Assembly: GCA_030267565.1 (NCBI GenBank)
Contig: BRXU01000027.1
Span: forward strand, 729,001 to 793,000
DNA length: 64,000 nucleotides
Direction: 5' to 3'
DNA from: Pleodorina starrii
Taxonomy: Eukaryota > Chlorophyta > Chlorophyceae > Chlamydomonadales > Volvocaceae
The position numbers were made by a program, and so were the translations under genes. Under the pieces are notes generated by a model. It had not been told where the DNA came from, made no database searches, and saw only the letters and a list, made by a program, of their open reading frames with translations. Of this stretch, positions 11,066 through 21,800 are shown piece by piece. The stretch's first letter is position 1, and each line of letters begins with the position of its first letter.

Positions 11066-12766
11066 TTCTCTAAGAGACTATGAAATGTCCAGAAAGGAAA
11101 ACAGACGGTGCGAGAAAACTATGTGTCCTGTGCGATGACTACAACAGAACGTATGTCCTCGGATATTGACGCCATAATTTCAGCGATCGCTAAATCTTTT
11201 GGAAATGGTCCCTGACGTGCCTAAACTGTCGCGAGTTGGCGGTACACTGCTAGGTAGGGCGTGCCCAACCACACCACCAACCAACCCCTGCGCCATACGA
11301 CTTCGAGCTTATCCAAGCATGTTCGCTACTTTAGTTATGCGAATGTTAAACAGCGACGGCAAAAACGCGACAGGGTTGTAATAGTTGAAAATGCTGAATT
11401 CTTGGGCTAGCTCGGTTGTACCGGCTCCGAAACTCGTCCGCGCATCCGGCCGGTTGCCACGGGTTGCCAGCAGCCCGACCCTCGGATGCGCCCTCACACG
11501 GCGCGTTTTCTATCGGCGCAGGTCATCCATCCCCTGGGCCCTCAACTTCTACCCTTCCCGCCAGTCCAAAGCGCCTGCCAGGCGCTCTCACGGACGGGCT
11601 CGCATGTCGCAACGGCGGTGCAGGATGTGGTAAGCTGTGCACCCGAAACGAAGTGCGGTGTACCTGCGGCTGCCGCGTCGGTCCTCCCCCCCCCCCGGCT
11701 GGCATCTTCCCCTCCCGCCTAGTTCCCCCCTAGTGAGCCGTAGTGGGGCTGAACGGCTGATGATCCCTTCGCCTCGGAAGCCGGCCCAGATCCCGACGGC
11801 CCACAGGCCGGGCTCCCTTTCTCGGTCACGAAGAAGAATTAAATGGAATTGTCGTTGGGAATCCGCAGGCTCCGAAACCCGCCGACAAATCAACATCCCA
11901 CCAGCGGCACCAATCCCATACAACGCCAACCAGCAATTGCGCCGTTAAGAGAGATTGCAAGCAGCCGCTAGTTCGCAGCGCAGCGCTAATCGGCCCTTGC
12001 GCGGCCGTACCAACACGTCATCCGTAACACGTATGTTATACCCGGTTGCGCACCACGCCCACCGCTGCGAAGGCCGCCCGCGCCCGCGCCCCCGGGCCCA
12101 ACCTTCATTTTCCAGCCCCGCCGCTGGCAAGCGCCTCAGCAGCTTGTTGGGCTCGACGATGGCATTGCTCCCTGACCCACGCACACGCGCGCGTGCGTGC
12201 CCCTCTCCTGCAGGCTACGTGGGGCTACGTGGCTACCGCGTGTCCTACGTTTCCGTAGCACCGCATCCCCTCTACACGCTCCTCTCCTCTATCCTCTATT
12301 CTCTCTTGCATCCTCTCCACTCCTCTCCTCTCCACTCCTGCTCCTACGCATATTCCGTCGGCCCACACGACCGGTCCGGTCCGGTCCACCCCGCCAACCC
12401 CGCCACCTCGCCATCCGTCCCTCCGCAAGCGACGGACGCGGCCCCAGCACCACACCCTCACTCTCGCCGCCGCCCAACCCCAATACCATCGCAGCCCGCA
12501 CGACATCCGCACCCTACCGCCGCTGCGGCCTACTGTCCCCTACCTGCTCCGAAACCCCTTCGAGAGCACAATATACAGGATGCACCGGCAACCTTTCCCA
12601 CCAACCGCGCATCACGCCACTCTCCCCTTCGCCAGTGCCCTCGCAGACCCCACCGCTCCCTCATACCCTCCCCACCTCCCATCCCACCTTCACCCCTCGC
12701 CCCCTCAGCTCCCCCCGCCCTCCCCCCTCGCTCCGCCTCCCCCCTCCCCTCCCCATAACCCCCGAC
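11066..12766. other. Gap: exostosin promoter side and J-thioredoxin gene 3' UTR
   Basis: About 1.7 kb with no coding exon that I can support. The part at 11066-11400 is clearly AT-richer than the genes and fits the promoter of the minus-strand exostosin gene. The part next to 12766 should be the 3' UTR of the J-thioredoxin gene, but I find no TGTAA there on the minus strand. Frames through 12000-12760 are open only because the sequence is C-rich, and they have no protein-like composition. Confidence 0.5.
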
Positions 12767-15700
12767 TCAAACCCCCGACGCCACGTACTGCCGCAGCCGC
12801 TTCACGAAGTCCTCCTTCTCCGCACAGCCCAGACAGTCCAGCCCCTTATCCCGCACCAGCTCCTTCAGCCGCCCCGCCGAGAAACCCGAAAAGTCCGTCG
12901 ACGCGTCCAGCCGCACCGCCTTGGCGCACTTCCTGCCGCCCGCGTAGCCCTCCAGGTGCCGAGCCAGCGCCTCAGACTTGAGCTCTCCACCGAAGCGCTC
13001 CGCGCCGCCGGCGTCGCCGTTGCACACCGACAGCAGCAGCGGCAGCTGCCGCCCCGCCGCCCGCTCCGCCGCCAGATCCAGACCCAGCTTCGCTGCCACC
13101 GCGGCGGCGCCGGCGGCGGCGGCGGCCTTGCCGCCGGTGCGCAGCTCCCCGAACGCCACCTTGCCGCCGTAGGCCGTCGACAGCGCTCGGTACAGCGCCG
13201 GCGTCTCGGCCTTGTTGGTGACCAGCACCACGCACAGACCCCAGGCGGCGCGGTCCTTGGCCTTGCCGCCGCCGCTGCCGCCGCCGGGCGCGCACTGGGC
13301 CAGCAGCTTCTGCAGCGCCTTGTCGTCGCTCAGCTGTACCACGCGGCTGGCGGGCAGCAGGCCCAGCGCCCAGTCAGCGATAGCCTTGGCGGAGCGCTCG
13401 CCCTCGTAGGACTTGGCGGAGGCGGAGCCGGGCACGAAGGCCTTGATGGTGGGGTAGCCGCGCACGCCCTGGGCGGAGCAGGCGGCCTTGTGCTCTTCGC
13501 AGTTGAGGGCGCCCACGCGGACGACGCCCTTGAGCGAGGCGGCGGCCTTGGACCAGTGGGGCGCCAGCTGCTTGCAGTGGCCACACCTGGGGAGGAAGGG
13601 AAGGGACGGGATGGGACGGGACGAGACAGGGGGGCGTTCAAGGGTTCGGGTGCGACCCATGGCCGCCGAGCACCGACATGACATATCCATGCGTTCACTC
13701 ACCCACCCACGAACTAGCGAACCCACTAACTCACATCCCTTCCCAGGGTCTGGAGCCCACTGTACCGGTAACAACAGCAGCTCCCACCCACTCACTCCCA
13801 TCCATCCACCCACCCACTGCTCACCACGGGGCGTAGAACTCAATGATCCAAACCCAGTTGTTGTCCGGAGGAAGGCTGTCGCCCGCCAGCTGCTTCACGT
13901 ACGGGTCGTTGTCGTACATGCTCTGGCTGCCGCCGCCGCCGCCACCCATGCCGCCGCCGCCCATCCCGCCGCCGCCCATGTTAAACTGCATGCGCGCCCC
14001 GCCGCCGGGCCTGCCGCCCATGCCGCCCATGCCGCCGCCCATGCCGCCGCCGCCGCCACCGCCGAAGAACATGTTGAACATTTCAAACGGATCTCCGCCC
14101 TGTGCCGCGCCGCGCCGCGAAAGGAAGAAAGAAAGAATGGGACCAGCGGGCAGAGTCACGTCAGCAGCGCCGCATACGGGTTTCCCGTCGGCTCGGCGCC
14201 CCGGTCCCCTTACCCCCCGCGGACGAGAAACGCTGCCGGAAGTGGGCGGGTATGGCGGCGGGCGCCGCAGCCAGCGCCTGCGTCGCACCTCGGGGCGCGC
14301 TACGACGTCACAGCACCCGCACCGCCGCCGCACCGTCGCTTGTGCCCCGCTGCATGCACATGTGGCGTGAGCAGCCGCAGCGGCGCACTTGCAAGCCAAA
14401 GACCGGCCGGCCGGATGGACGGTGGCACTGACTCGAGAAGCCCCCTCTCCCTCCTCACCCCTTCCCCGCAGGGGCCCCTTCAACACAACTTTCCACCCAG
14501 GGAGGGCCGGTCAGCGCAACAAGGAGCGGGTTCGGGGCGACCGGGTTGGCACTACTGCGCACGCACACGACGCGGTGCCCCTCCACTCACTCACTCACCC
14601 CGAAGTGCATGTTGAAGCCGCCGGGGCCGCCGCCGGGGTGGCCCCCCGGACCGCCACCGCCGCCGCCCTTGAGCCCCTCCTCGCCGAACTGTGGGCGCCA
14701 GAAGGCAGCAGCGAAGGGTGCGGCGAAGGGGCACGTCAGCACATCGTGGAGGTGAAAGGACCCACCCACCCACCCACCCGGGGGCCAAACGCCAGGCGCC
14801 AGGCACGGAACAGCGGAAGCGCGTAGACACGACGCGGCAAGGCCAAAGGCCAGGTCGACAGCGGCCCCGACAGCGGAAAGCAAAGTCTCCGTCGAGCTGC
14901 CAATCCGGAGTTGGCAGCTTGCACCCCCAATCCCGCCCTCCCGAGGGTCGCGAGAGCCCATCCACTGCAACGAAAACCCCAATCGTCCGCAACTCACAAC
15001 TCACAACTCACCCGATCATAGACTTGTCGTTTCTCGGAGTCGCTGAGCACCTCGTAGGCGGCGGCGATGTCCCGGAATCGCTCCTCCGCCTTGGCCTTGT
15101 TGTCGGGGTTGCGGTCGGGGTGCCATTTCAGCGCCTGCTTGCGGTAGGCCTTCTTGATGGTGGCGTCGTCGGCGTCTCGCGCCACGCCCAGGATGCTGCT
15201 CGCCGGGAGGGGAGGGGAAGGGAGGGCGGCGTTGGAGAGGGCGTCGATGGAGAGGGCGCCCGTGCACCGCGGAAGTGGCATTGAAGGCGACGCAGCGGGC
15301 AGCGGAATGGGGGGCGGTATTGACGTTGGTGCAAAAGTGTGGGAGGGGGCGGGGGCGATATTGAAGGGTACTGCGTTCGCCAGCGCTTTCCGTGCCGTGC
15401 TCAGTGCCCGATGGAGCCTCTCCCACTGACCATCCAATCAGCCGCCGCGAGCCATTCTCCCCCGCATGCACGTTGGCCGTACAAATACTACTGAGTCAAT
15501 CCCCCTCGGAACGCGGCCCGTGAGTCCTAGTGTGTTACCCAGTGCAGCGCATCAGTAGCTTTGAATTTGCGGTACACGACATGGGGGTAAGATATGATTT
15601 CTGTCAAAGGGGGGTTATGATCGATGGGACATCCCTTCAAAGCACCAATAAGTACTTCCACACAGTCGCGCCCCTCCCACCTGTAAAAGTCTCGCCCTCC

Positions 15701-15772
15701 CCGTGCTGCTAGTGCCTGCTGCACCAGCAGCAGCCCAAGTAGTGCTGTTCTCAGGAGCGAGCACGCCCCCAT
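12767..15772 (-). CDS. ER J-domain/thioredoxin protein with ARMET-like C-terminus
   Basis: Five exons on the minus strand, 15772-15681, 15195-15012, 14688-14599, 14099-13825 and 13586-12767, with phases that all agree; 486 residues. The start was chosen because [20 protein letters not shown] is a good signal peptide. Residues about 28-92 form a J domain, [20 protein letters not shown] with HPD at 56-58, which stimulates Hsp70 ATPase. A Gly/Met-rich linker follows (to about 185). A thioredoxin-fold domain has [16 protein letters not shown] with C215 and C218 as redox cysteines, and a second redox-inactive-like domain follows. The last 45 residues contain [20 protein letters not shown], which resembles the BiP-binding C-terminal CxxC segment of MANF/ARMET. 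The likely role is oxidative folding in the ER with BiP. There is no KDEL-like ending (it ends VASGV). It is head-to-head with the CCDC12 gene. Confidence 0.88.
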
Positions 15773-16480
15773 GGGCTTGGGTTCTATGGACGCCTGCTGC
15801 TTGCTCAACGTGTCAAAGGGCAGGGCGGTTGGTGGGTGCACGCCCGCGCACAGACTTCGTCGATCTGACAAGAGCTAGAGACCAATATGGATTGCCAGGT
15901 GGGGGACGTCTGGTATGATGGGTCGGGCCCCGAAGGGTCGCGTTCTGGTTGCACTAAAACGTGAGACGATTGTCAAGGGCAAGTGTAGCTTGGATAGTGA
16001 AATCGACAGTTATGACATGCAGGTCGATCGCGTAGACTTTGAAGCTCCAAATAGTGATGCCCGTGACTCTGGGACAGCAAAGCGATGCACGACAAAGTTC
16101 TAGACCTCCGTACTCTCTTGCAATAACGGCTGACAGTTAGGTGTAGTCTTTCGCAGCACTGACATAATATTTTACGATTGTGAGCTGATAGCGCTTGGTA
16201 ACATTTCTGTGTCGAAATCGCTGGCTGCGTGCGAATATCATAACTGGCGGGTCTCGAGTGTTGCACGACTGAGACAGACTGAGAAATCATTTTCGTCAGT
16301 TCTCCACACCGATTCCCATATACAAGAGCGGCTCCTTCCGAGACTTTTGCAGCTTTTGCGTTTGTTACAGCGAGACTTGAGTTCTGGACGCCGATTTGAA
16401 AGTGATTATCAAGTTACATATAGAGCAAAAGGCTCTGAACCTAGCTTTGGCTCTTAAGGGGGCGGCGGCAGGACCTGCCG
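15773..16480. promoter_or_regulatory. Bidirectional promoter gap, J-thioredoxin gene / CCDC12
   Basis: 708 bases between two divergent start codons. It is markedly AT-richer than the coding DNA on both sides, as promoters in GC-rich green algae often are. A TATA-like ACATATAGAG sits at about 16416-16425, some 60 bases before the CCDC12 start. No ORF here has protein-like content. Confidence 0.55.
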
Positions 16481-17384
16481 ATGGAGGACGCCCTCGCTCG
16501 GAAGGAGCGGCTCAAAGCCCTACGCGCGGCAGCGCAGGCCACGGGAGCAGATGACACGAATGCACCAGGGCCCGACACAGCTGAGCCGGAGCCGGAGAAA
16601 CCGGTGCTCAAATTTAGAAACTACGCTGTCCAGGACACAAAGCGGATAGATCACGAGCGGGTGGCAGCTGCGCAGCCACCGAAATTTCAGGAGCCCGTGG
16701 TCGAAACGAAGCCGGAGGATCTGCCCCAGGAGGTGCGTCAGCAGGAGGAGGGGGCGGGGGTGGGGAGCCGAGGGGGGAATGACGTGGCCGACCGGGGGGG
16801 GGGGGGGGGAAAGAGGCAAGCAAGGCCGGGTGGTTGTGAATGGGAGGCAGTCCGGCTTCACGGCTTGACAATCACCTGGCCGTAGTCATCGCCCTCTGCA
16901 CACAAACACACCTCCCCAAGTTCCAGTGTGCACGGCTGACCCCTTCCCCCGCGACCCTTCCTTCCCCACCCGCATCAACTTTACATTGCACTTACAACCC
17001 CCCACCCTCCCGCCCGTCGCCTCCTCCCCCTCTCTTCCCCATCCTCTTCCCCCCACCACGCTCTCCCTTGCTACCTCCCCTCCTCCTCCTCCTCCTCCTC
17101 CCCCTCCGTGACCTGCCCTCCTCACCCTCCCTGCCCCCACCCCCCACCCCAAACCGCCTATCCCGTTGGACCTTTACACTGCACCCGCCAACCTCCCAAC
17201 CCGCCACCCACCCCTCCAGGAGCTGTTGGTCAACATCGCCCCCAAGAAGGCCAACTGGGACCTCAAGCGGGACGTGCAGCCCAAACTGGACAAGCTGGAG
17301 CGGCGCACGCAGAGAGCCATTCTGGAGATGATGCGGGAGGAGGAGCGGCGCAAGCTGGAGGAGGAGGGCGGGGCGCAGGACTAG
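16481..17384 (+). CDS. CCDC12: Spliceosome-associated CCDC12/Cwf18 protein
   Basis: Two exons, 16481-16732 and 17220-17384 (donor GAG|GTGCGT, acceptor CTCCAG|GAG, phase 0), encode 138 residues. The order of conserved pieces matches the Cwf18/CCDC12 family: ARKERLKALR near the start, VLKFRNYAVQD in the middle, then NIAPKKANWDLKRDV and LERRTQRAILEMMREEERRK at the end, a charged coiled coil. Family members join the NineTeen-complex-activated spliceosome in the nucleus; human CCDC12 is 166 residues. A TGTAA motif follows at 17627-17631. It is head-to-head with the J-thioredoxin gene and tail-to-tail with CFAP54. Confidence 0.93.
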
Positions 17385-17626
17385 GGCAGGACACAGGAAC
17401 AGGACCAGGGCCACAGGGGGGGGTTAGAGCTGCAGGAAGGGGAGTACCCTAAGAAGGTACCGAAGCGAGGGCGGGGCGGGGGCCGGAGGCGGCGCTGGCG
17501 AACGGACCCAGGACCAGGGGAGATTGGGGGGGAGGGGCGGCCGGGTGGGTGGGTGCTGCGGGGAGGGGGAAGCGCAGACTGAAGGCCCTTGCGGGCAACC
17601 CTCCCAGACCTCGTGCGAGGTTTGGA

Positions 17627-17631
17627 TGTAA
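17627..17631 (+). terminator. TGTAA polyadenylation motif for CCDC12
   Basis: TGTAA in an AT-rich patch (TTTGGATGTAAATTTC) 243 bases after the CCDC12 stop codon. Confidence 0.65.
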
Positions 17632-18831
17632 ATTTCAATCAGCTCATCCCGGGTCGCCGGGACTGTGTGCGGAGCGGGTGGACTCGGTGGGCAGCCGGCG
17701 AATGGCAGGGCGCCGTTGCCCCCGGGCGACGTCTGCAGAGGGGGTGCAGACGGGTGCAGACGGGGAGCCCGTCATGGACGCGGATCGGCGGAGGGGCGGA
17801 GGACCCGGGGCCGGGTGTTGGGGAGTCAGGTTGAGGGTGAAGGCTTGGGTGCGGGCCGAGGTCTGGTCGAGGCCTGGCCAGCATCGGAATGGAACGACGA
17901 ACGGACCGGTGCTACCCCCGGGACGACGATGGACGGACGGATTTACGGACGGATCTCTCGGGATGCGGCTTGCCGGCACGCACATGTAGCTGGGGCTGCC
18001 TTCACGTGTTCCCAAGGAAACCCGCCGTCGAGTGCTGCAGCCCCAATGGGCGCTTGGGCCCGTGAGCCCTCCCAAGGTTTTGGGCTTTCGGCTGCGACAG
18101 TCAGTGCCGGCAGGTCCGGTATGCACCGGTGGCGATACTCTCGCGAGTCCATTGGCACTGTCAACGGATTCGTTCACCCCGGGTTCCCCCCGGAGGCGCC
18201 TTTCTGGGCCGCTCCCAGCCACCAGGCCTGGCCCGCTTTCCATTCCAGCGGGACCTGCGTGGGCAAGCCGCAGCGGCCCAAACTGCCGGGGGTCTCTCGT
18301 TTGCACGGAGAGCCGCAAGGTGCTCCCGCCGCGGCCAACGGGCATGCTCCCATTCACCCTTTGCCTACTTCAGTACCGCGAACACACACACACACCCCGA
18401 AGGCGCTCCGAGAAGGAAAGACAGTTGGCGTGCTCCTCCCAATCAAGCGGCCCTACACCCAACGCCACAGCCTACCTAGCGACCATCTTCGGCAATCGAG
18501 TTACGCCATCTCGTCAACGAGGAGAAAGCACGCACGCCCACGCACGCGAGTCACCCCTATGTGCCCTGCCTCCCCCCAACCTCTCCGCCCGCCGGCGCTC
18601 TGGTCTCCACTCGTATCATCTGCCGGGCTCGCAAACTGATTTTCGTCGCAAAAAAGAATTTAAATACGCCCCGCCAGGCCCTGCGCCTGCTGCGGCAACC
18701 TCTGCGCAACAAATCTACACACTGCCACACACTCTTACGGCCCGCTGGCTCTACTCTTCCCAGGGTCAGGCCCCCCCAGTGAATTATAACCCATTACCCA
18801 ACGACCCCCCCACTCCCCCAACCTCCCACCC
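17632..18831. other. Tail-to-tail gap between CCDC12 and CFAP54
   Basis: About 1.2 kb without a supportable gene. It must include the CFAP54 3' UTR on the minus strand, but no minus-strand TGTAA was found. There are short GACGGACG-type and GGTGCAGAC direct repeats around 17735-17955. A 324-codon open frame on the plus strand is an effect of base composition. Confidence 0.5.
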
Positions 18832-21800
18832 CTACATCATCGCCGGCAGCGTCTGCAGCAGCCACGCCCCCAGGGTGCCATCCACCACCTCCAGCCCCGA
18901 CTCCACATTCAGCAGAGCCTCCAAGCGGCACAGGAACGCCGCGTCCAGCACCGGCCGCACCGCGCCCACCAGCGGCGCCTCCTCCGCACCACCTCCCGGC
19001 CCCGCCCCGCCCGCACTGCTGCCCTCCCCACCCGTCAGGCTGCTGCTGCCGTCATCCGAGCCGCGCGGCAGCGCACTCAGCAGCCGCTCCGCCGCCCGCA
19101 GCAACTCGCCCAGCTCCATAGGCGTGGGCGCCGGGTAGCCCAGAATGTCGGTGGGGGCCTTGGGTCGCTCCAGCCGGGCGCGCAGCTGCTTGACCCGCCG
19201 CTGCAGCTCCCGCACCGCCCGCACCGGAAACGTCACCTCACCCAGCTGCGGTCCCGAGCTGCCGTCCGGGCGCGGCGCCGCCACCACATACAGCAGCGAG
19301 GCGTAGCTCTCCACGGGCTGCAGCGCCAGGAGCTGCGCCTCCGTCGGGGTGGCGGCGGCGGCGGCGGCGGAGGCGGGCGGCAGCTCGCTGCCGTCGGCGT
19401 TCCAGGAGCGCGGCTCCTGCCAGCATCCGTCCTGGCAGTGCCACTGGACCAACACAGTGCCGTCGGGCAGCGGCGCGTCGGCGGCCGCCGCGGCGGCGGC
19501 GGCGGCGGCGGCGCCGCCGCTGCCGGCCGGCAGCGGCGGATCGGTGAAGCACGCGTCCATGCCGTACTTTGCGCAGGCATAGCGCAGCGCCGCGTGCAGC
19601 GCCGCGATCTTGGCCTGTGCGCGCGGTCGGGCGCCGCCGCTGAGGGGCGCGCTGTCCAGGTTGCGCAGCAGCCCCGCCAGCAGGCACACCACCATGCGCG
19701 CCACGTCTGCCTCCGCCAGCGGCGCCTCGGGCCGCCCCGAGGCGCGCGCAAAGCGCGCCTCCTGCCCCCGCACGTGCACCACCACCCACTCCGGCAGCTG
19801 CGCCGCCGACACCGGCGCCAGGCTGTGCGACGACAGCAGCACCAGATCCTGCTTGGCTGCAGCGGCGTGCGCGGCGCGCAGGCAGGCGGCGGCGGCGCGC
19901 GCATCCAGCCCCGCCACGTAGATGGAGGCCAGCTCCAGCAGCGCGTTGCGCATCAGGCCGCGCAGGTGGCCCCCGTCCAGGCAGGCCAGCGTGATGGAGG
20001 CGGTGAGGGCCGTGCGGGCGGCGCTGAGCTTGGCCGCGGTAGCGGCCACACCGCCGCCGCCGCCATCGGCGCCGTCATCCTCACCCTCGCCGCACAGCGC
20101 CGCCAGTCGCGCGGTGCGGCCGACCGCCAGCGCCGCCTCGGCGTGCTGCGCCGGCAGGCCGCGCGTGTGCTGGCGCAGCAGCGCCAGCGCGCGGGCGGCG
20201 GCGCGCGCCGCCTGGCCGTGCCGCGCGCCGCGGCTCGCGTGCGTCGCGGCCACGCCCAGCGCGTGCGCGTACAGCGCCGTGCCGTCGGCGTACACGTTGG
20301 TCAACTCCGGCGCCTCCAGCGCCTCGCCCAGCCCCAGCTGCATCGCCCAGCCCTCCGCCGCCGCCAGCCCCGCCGCCGCCAGCTCCGCCGCCCGCCCGCG
20401 CAGCCCCGCGCCGTCGTGCAGCGCCGCCGCGTCCAGCAGCGCCGCCGCCAGGCGGCCGTCGTACACCGCCAGCGCGCGGTAGCGCGCCGCCACGGCCGCC
20501 AGCGCCGCCAGCGCCTCCGCCGTGCGGCCCTCGCTCGCGAGCGCCAGCGCCCGGGCGTGCGCCAGGCAGGCGGAGTGGAGCTGCTCCCCGACTGCGGGCG
20601 CGTCGCGCGCCTCCGCCGAGTCGACCAGCTCCCGCACGTGTGCCGCGTGGCCCAGCTGCGCCGTGCAGCGCACCGCCTGCTCACGCGCCAGGAACCACAC
20701 CACCGGCGCCAGGGAGTAGCGCTCCAGCTCGTCATTGTCGCCTCCCGGCTGCGGGGAGTTGATGCGGTCGGCTTCGGAGCCGATAAAGCGCGCCGCCTCA
20801 AGTGCGGCCGCCAGCCCCCTGCCCGGCTGCCAGCGCAGCTGCTCCAGCTCTGATTGGAGAAGCAGCGCGCGGATCATGACCTCGCCGCGCTGGCCGGCGG
20901 TGACGGCCGGCGGCGGCGGCGGGCCAGCGTCGGCGGCCGGCGGCGTCGGCGGCGTGGCCGGCGCGCCGCCCTTGGCGGAGGTAATGGGCGACTTGGAGCG
21001 ACCGCGGCCGCCGCCGGTGGGGGTCTTGGGCGGCGAGACGGCGCGCTGCGGAGACTTGGAGCCGCCGGACTTGCCGCCGGGCGCCGCGGCGGTGGCGGGG
21101 GGCGTGGCGGCGGCCGGCTGGTCCTCCCCCTTCGCCATGACCAGCGCCTTCTTCAGTAGCTGGTTCGCGCGCTCCAGCATCGCCGGCTCCACCACCTCCG
21201 GCAGCCCCACGCCCACCGCGTCGGCCGCCGCCGCCGCGGCGGCGGCGGCGGCTGCCGCCGCCGCGGCCGCCGCCGCGGCGCCCTTGGCGCCCTTGGGCGC
21301 CGGCGGCGTCACCGGCTTCGGCACCTCCACCCTCTCCCCCGTCTTCCAGTTAGTCGCCCGCCACTGATTGGGCACCGCCCCCGCCAGCATCAGCAGCTGC
21401 GCGCGCGCCAGCGCCAGGTGCGCCACCAGCCAGCTGCCGTACAGGCGCTCCACCGCCGCCGGCAGCTGCGTGTCGGCCAGGTGCAGCAGCGCGGCCTTGT
21501 TGGTGGGGGCGCCGGGGAGCAGGGCGTTGTTGAAGGGCGGCGCGGGGTCGGACTGCACCACCGCCCCCGACGGCTCCTTGAGCACGTAGTCCGAGTCCAG
21601 GGTGGGATCCGGCAGCTGCGACGCCGCCATCAGCCCCGCCGCCACGGACATGCCTTCCGCCAGGAGGCCCAGAGCCGCCAGAGCCCGGCAGCGGATGATC
21701 CTGGCGGGGCGGGCAGAGGGCGGTGGGGCAGACGGCGAGGCGAGGGGTGAGGTGAGGGGTGGGGTAGGGTAAGGTGAGGGGTGGGGCGAGGCGAGGCGGA

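Noticed and set aside
11588..11929. 113-codon minus-strand frame as the exostosin 5' exon
   Set aside because: No signal anchor and no suitable donor phase; the hydrophobic ORF at 11065 is nearer and more plausible.
12197..13681. 494-codon plus-strand open frame
   Set aside because: It runs antisense through the last J-thioredoxin exon and a C-rich gap, and shows no domain.
17665..18639. 324-codon plus-strand open frame between CCDC12 and CFAP54
   Set aside because: Composition is that of random GC-rich DNA with mixed Cys/Trp/Arg content; no family features and no promoter island before it.
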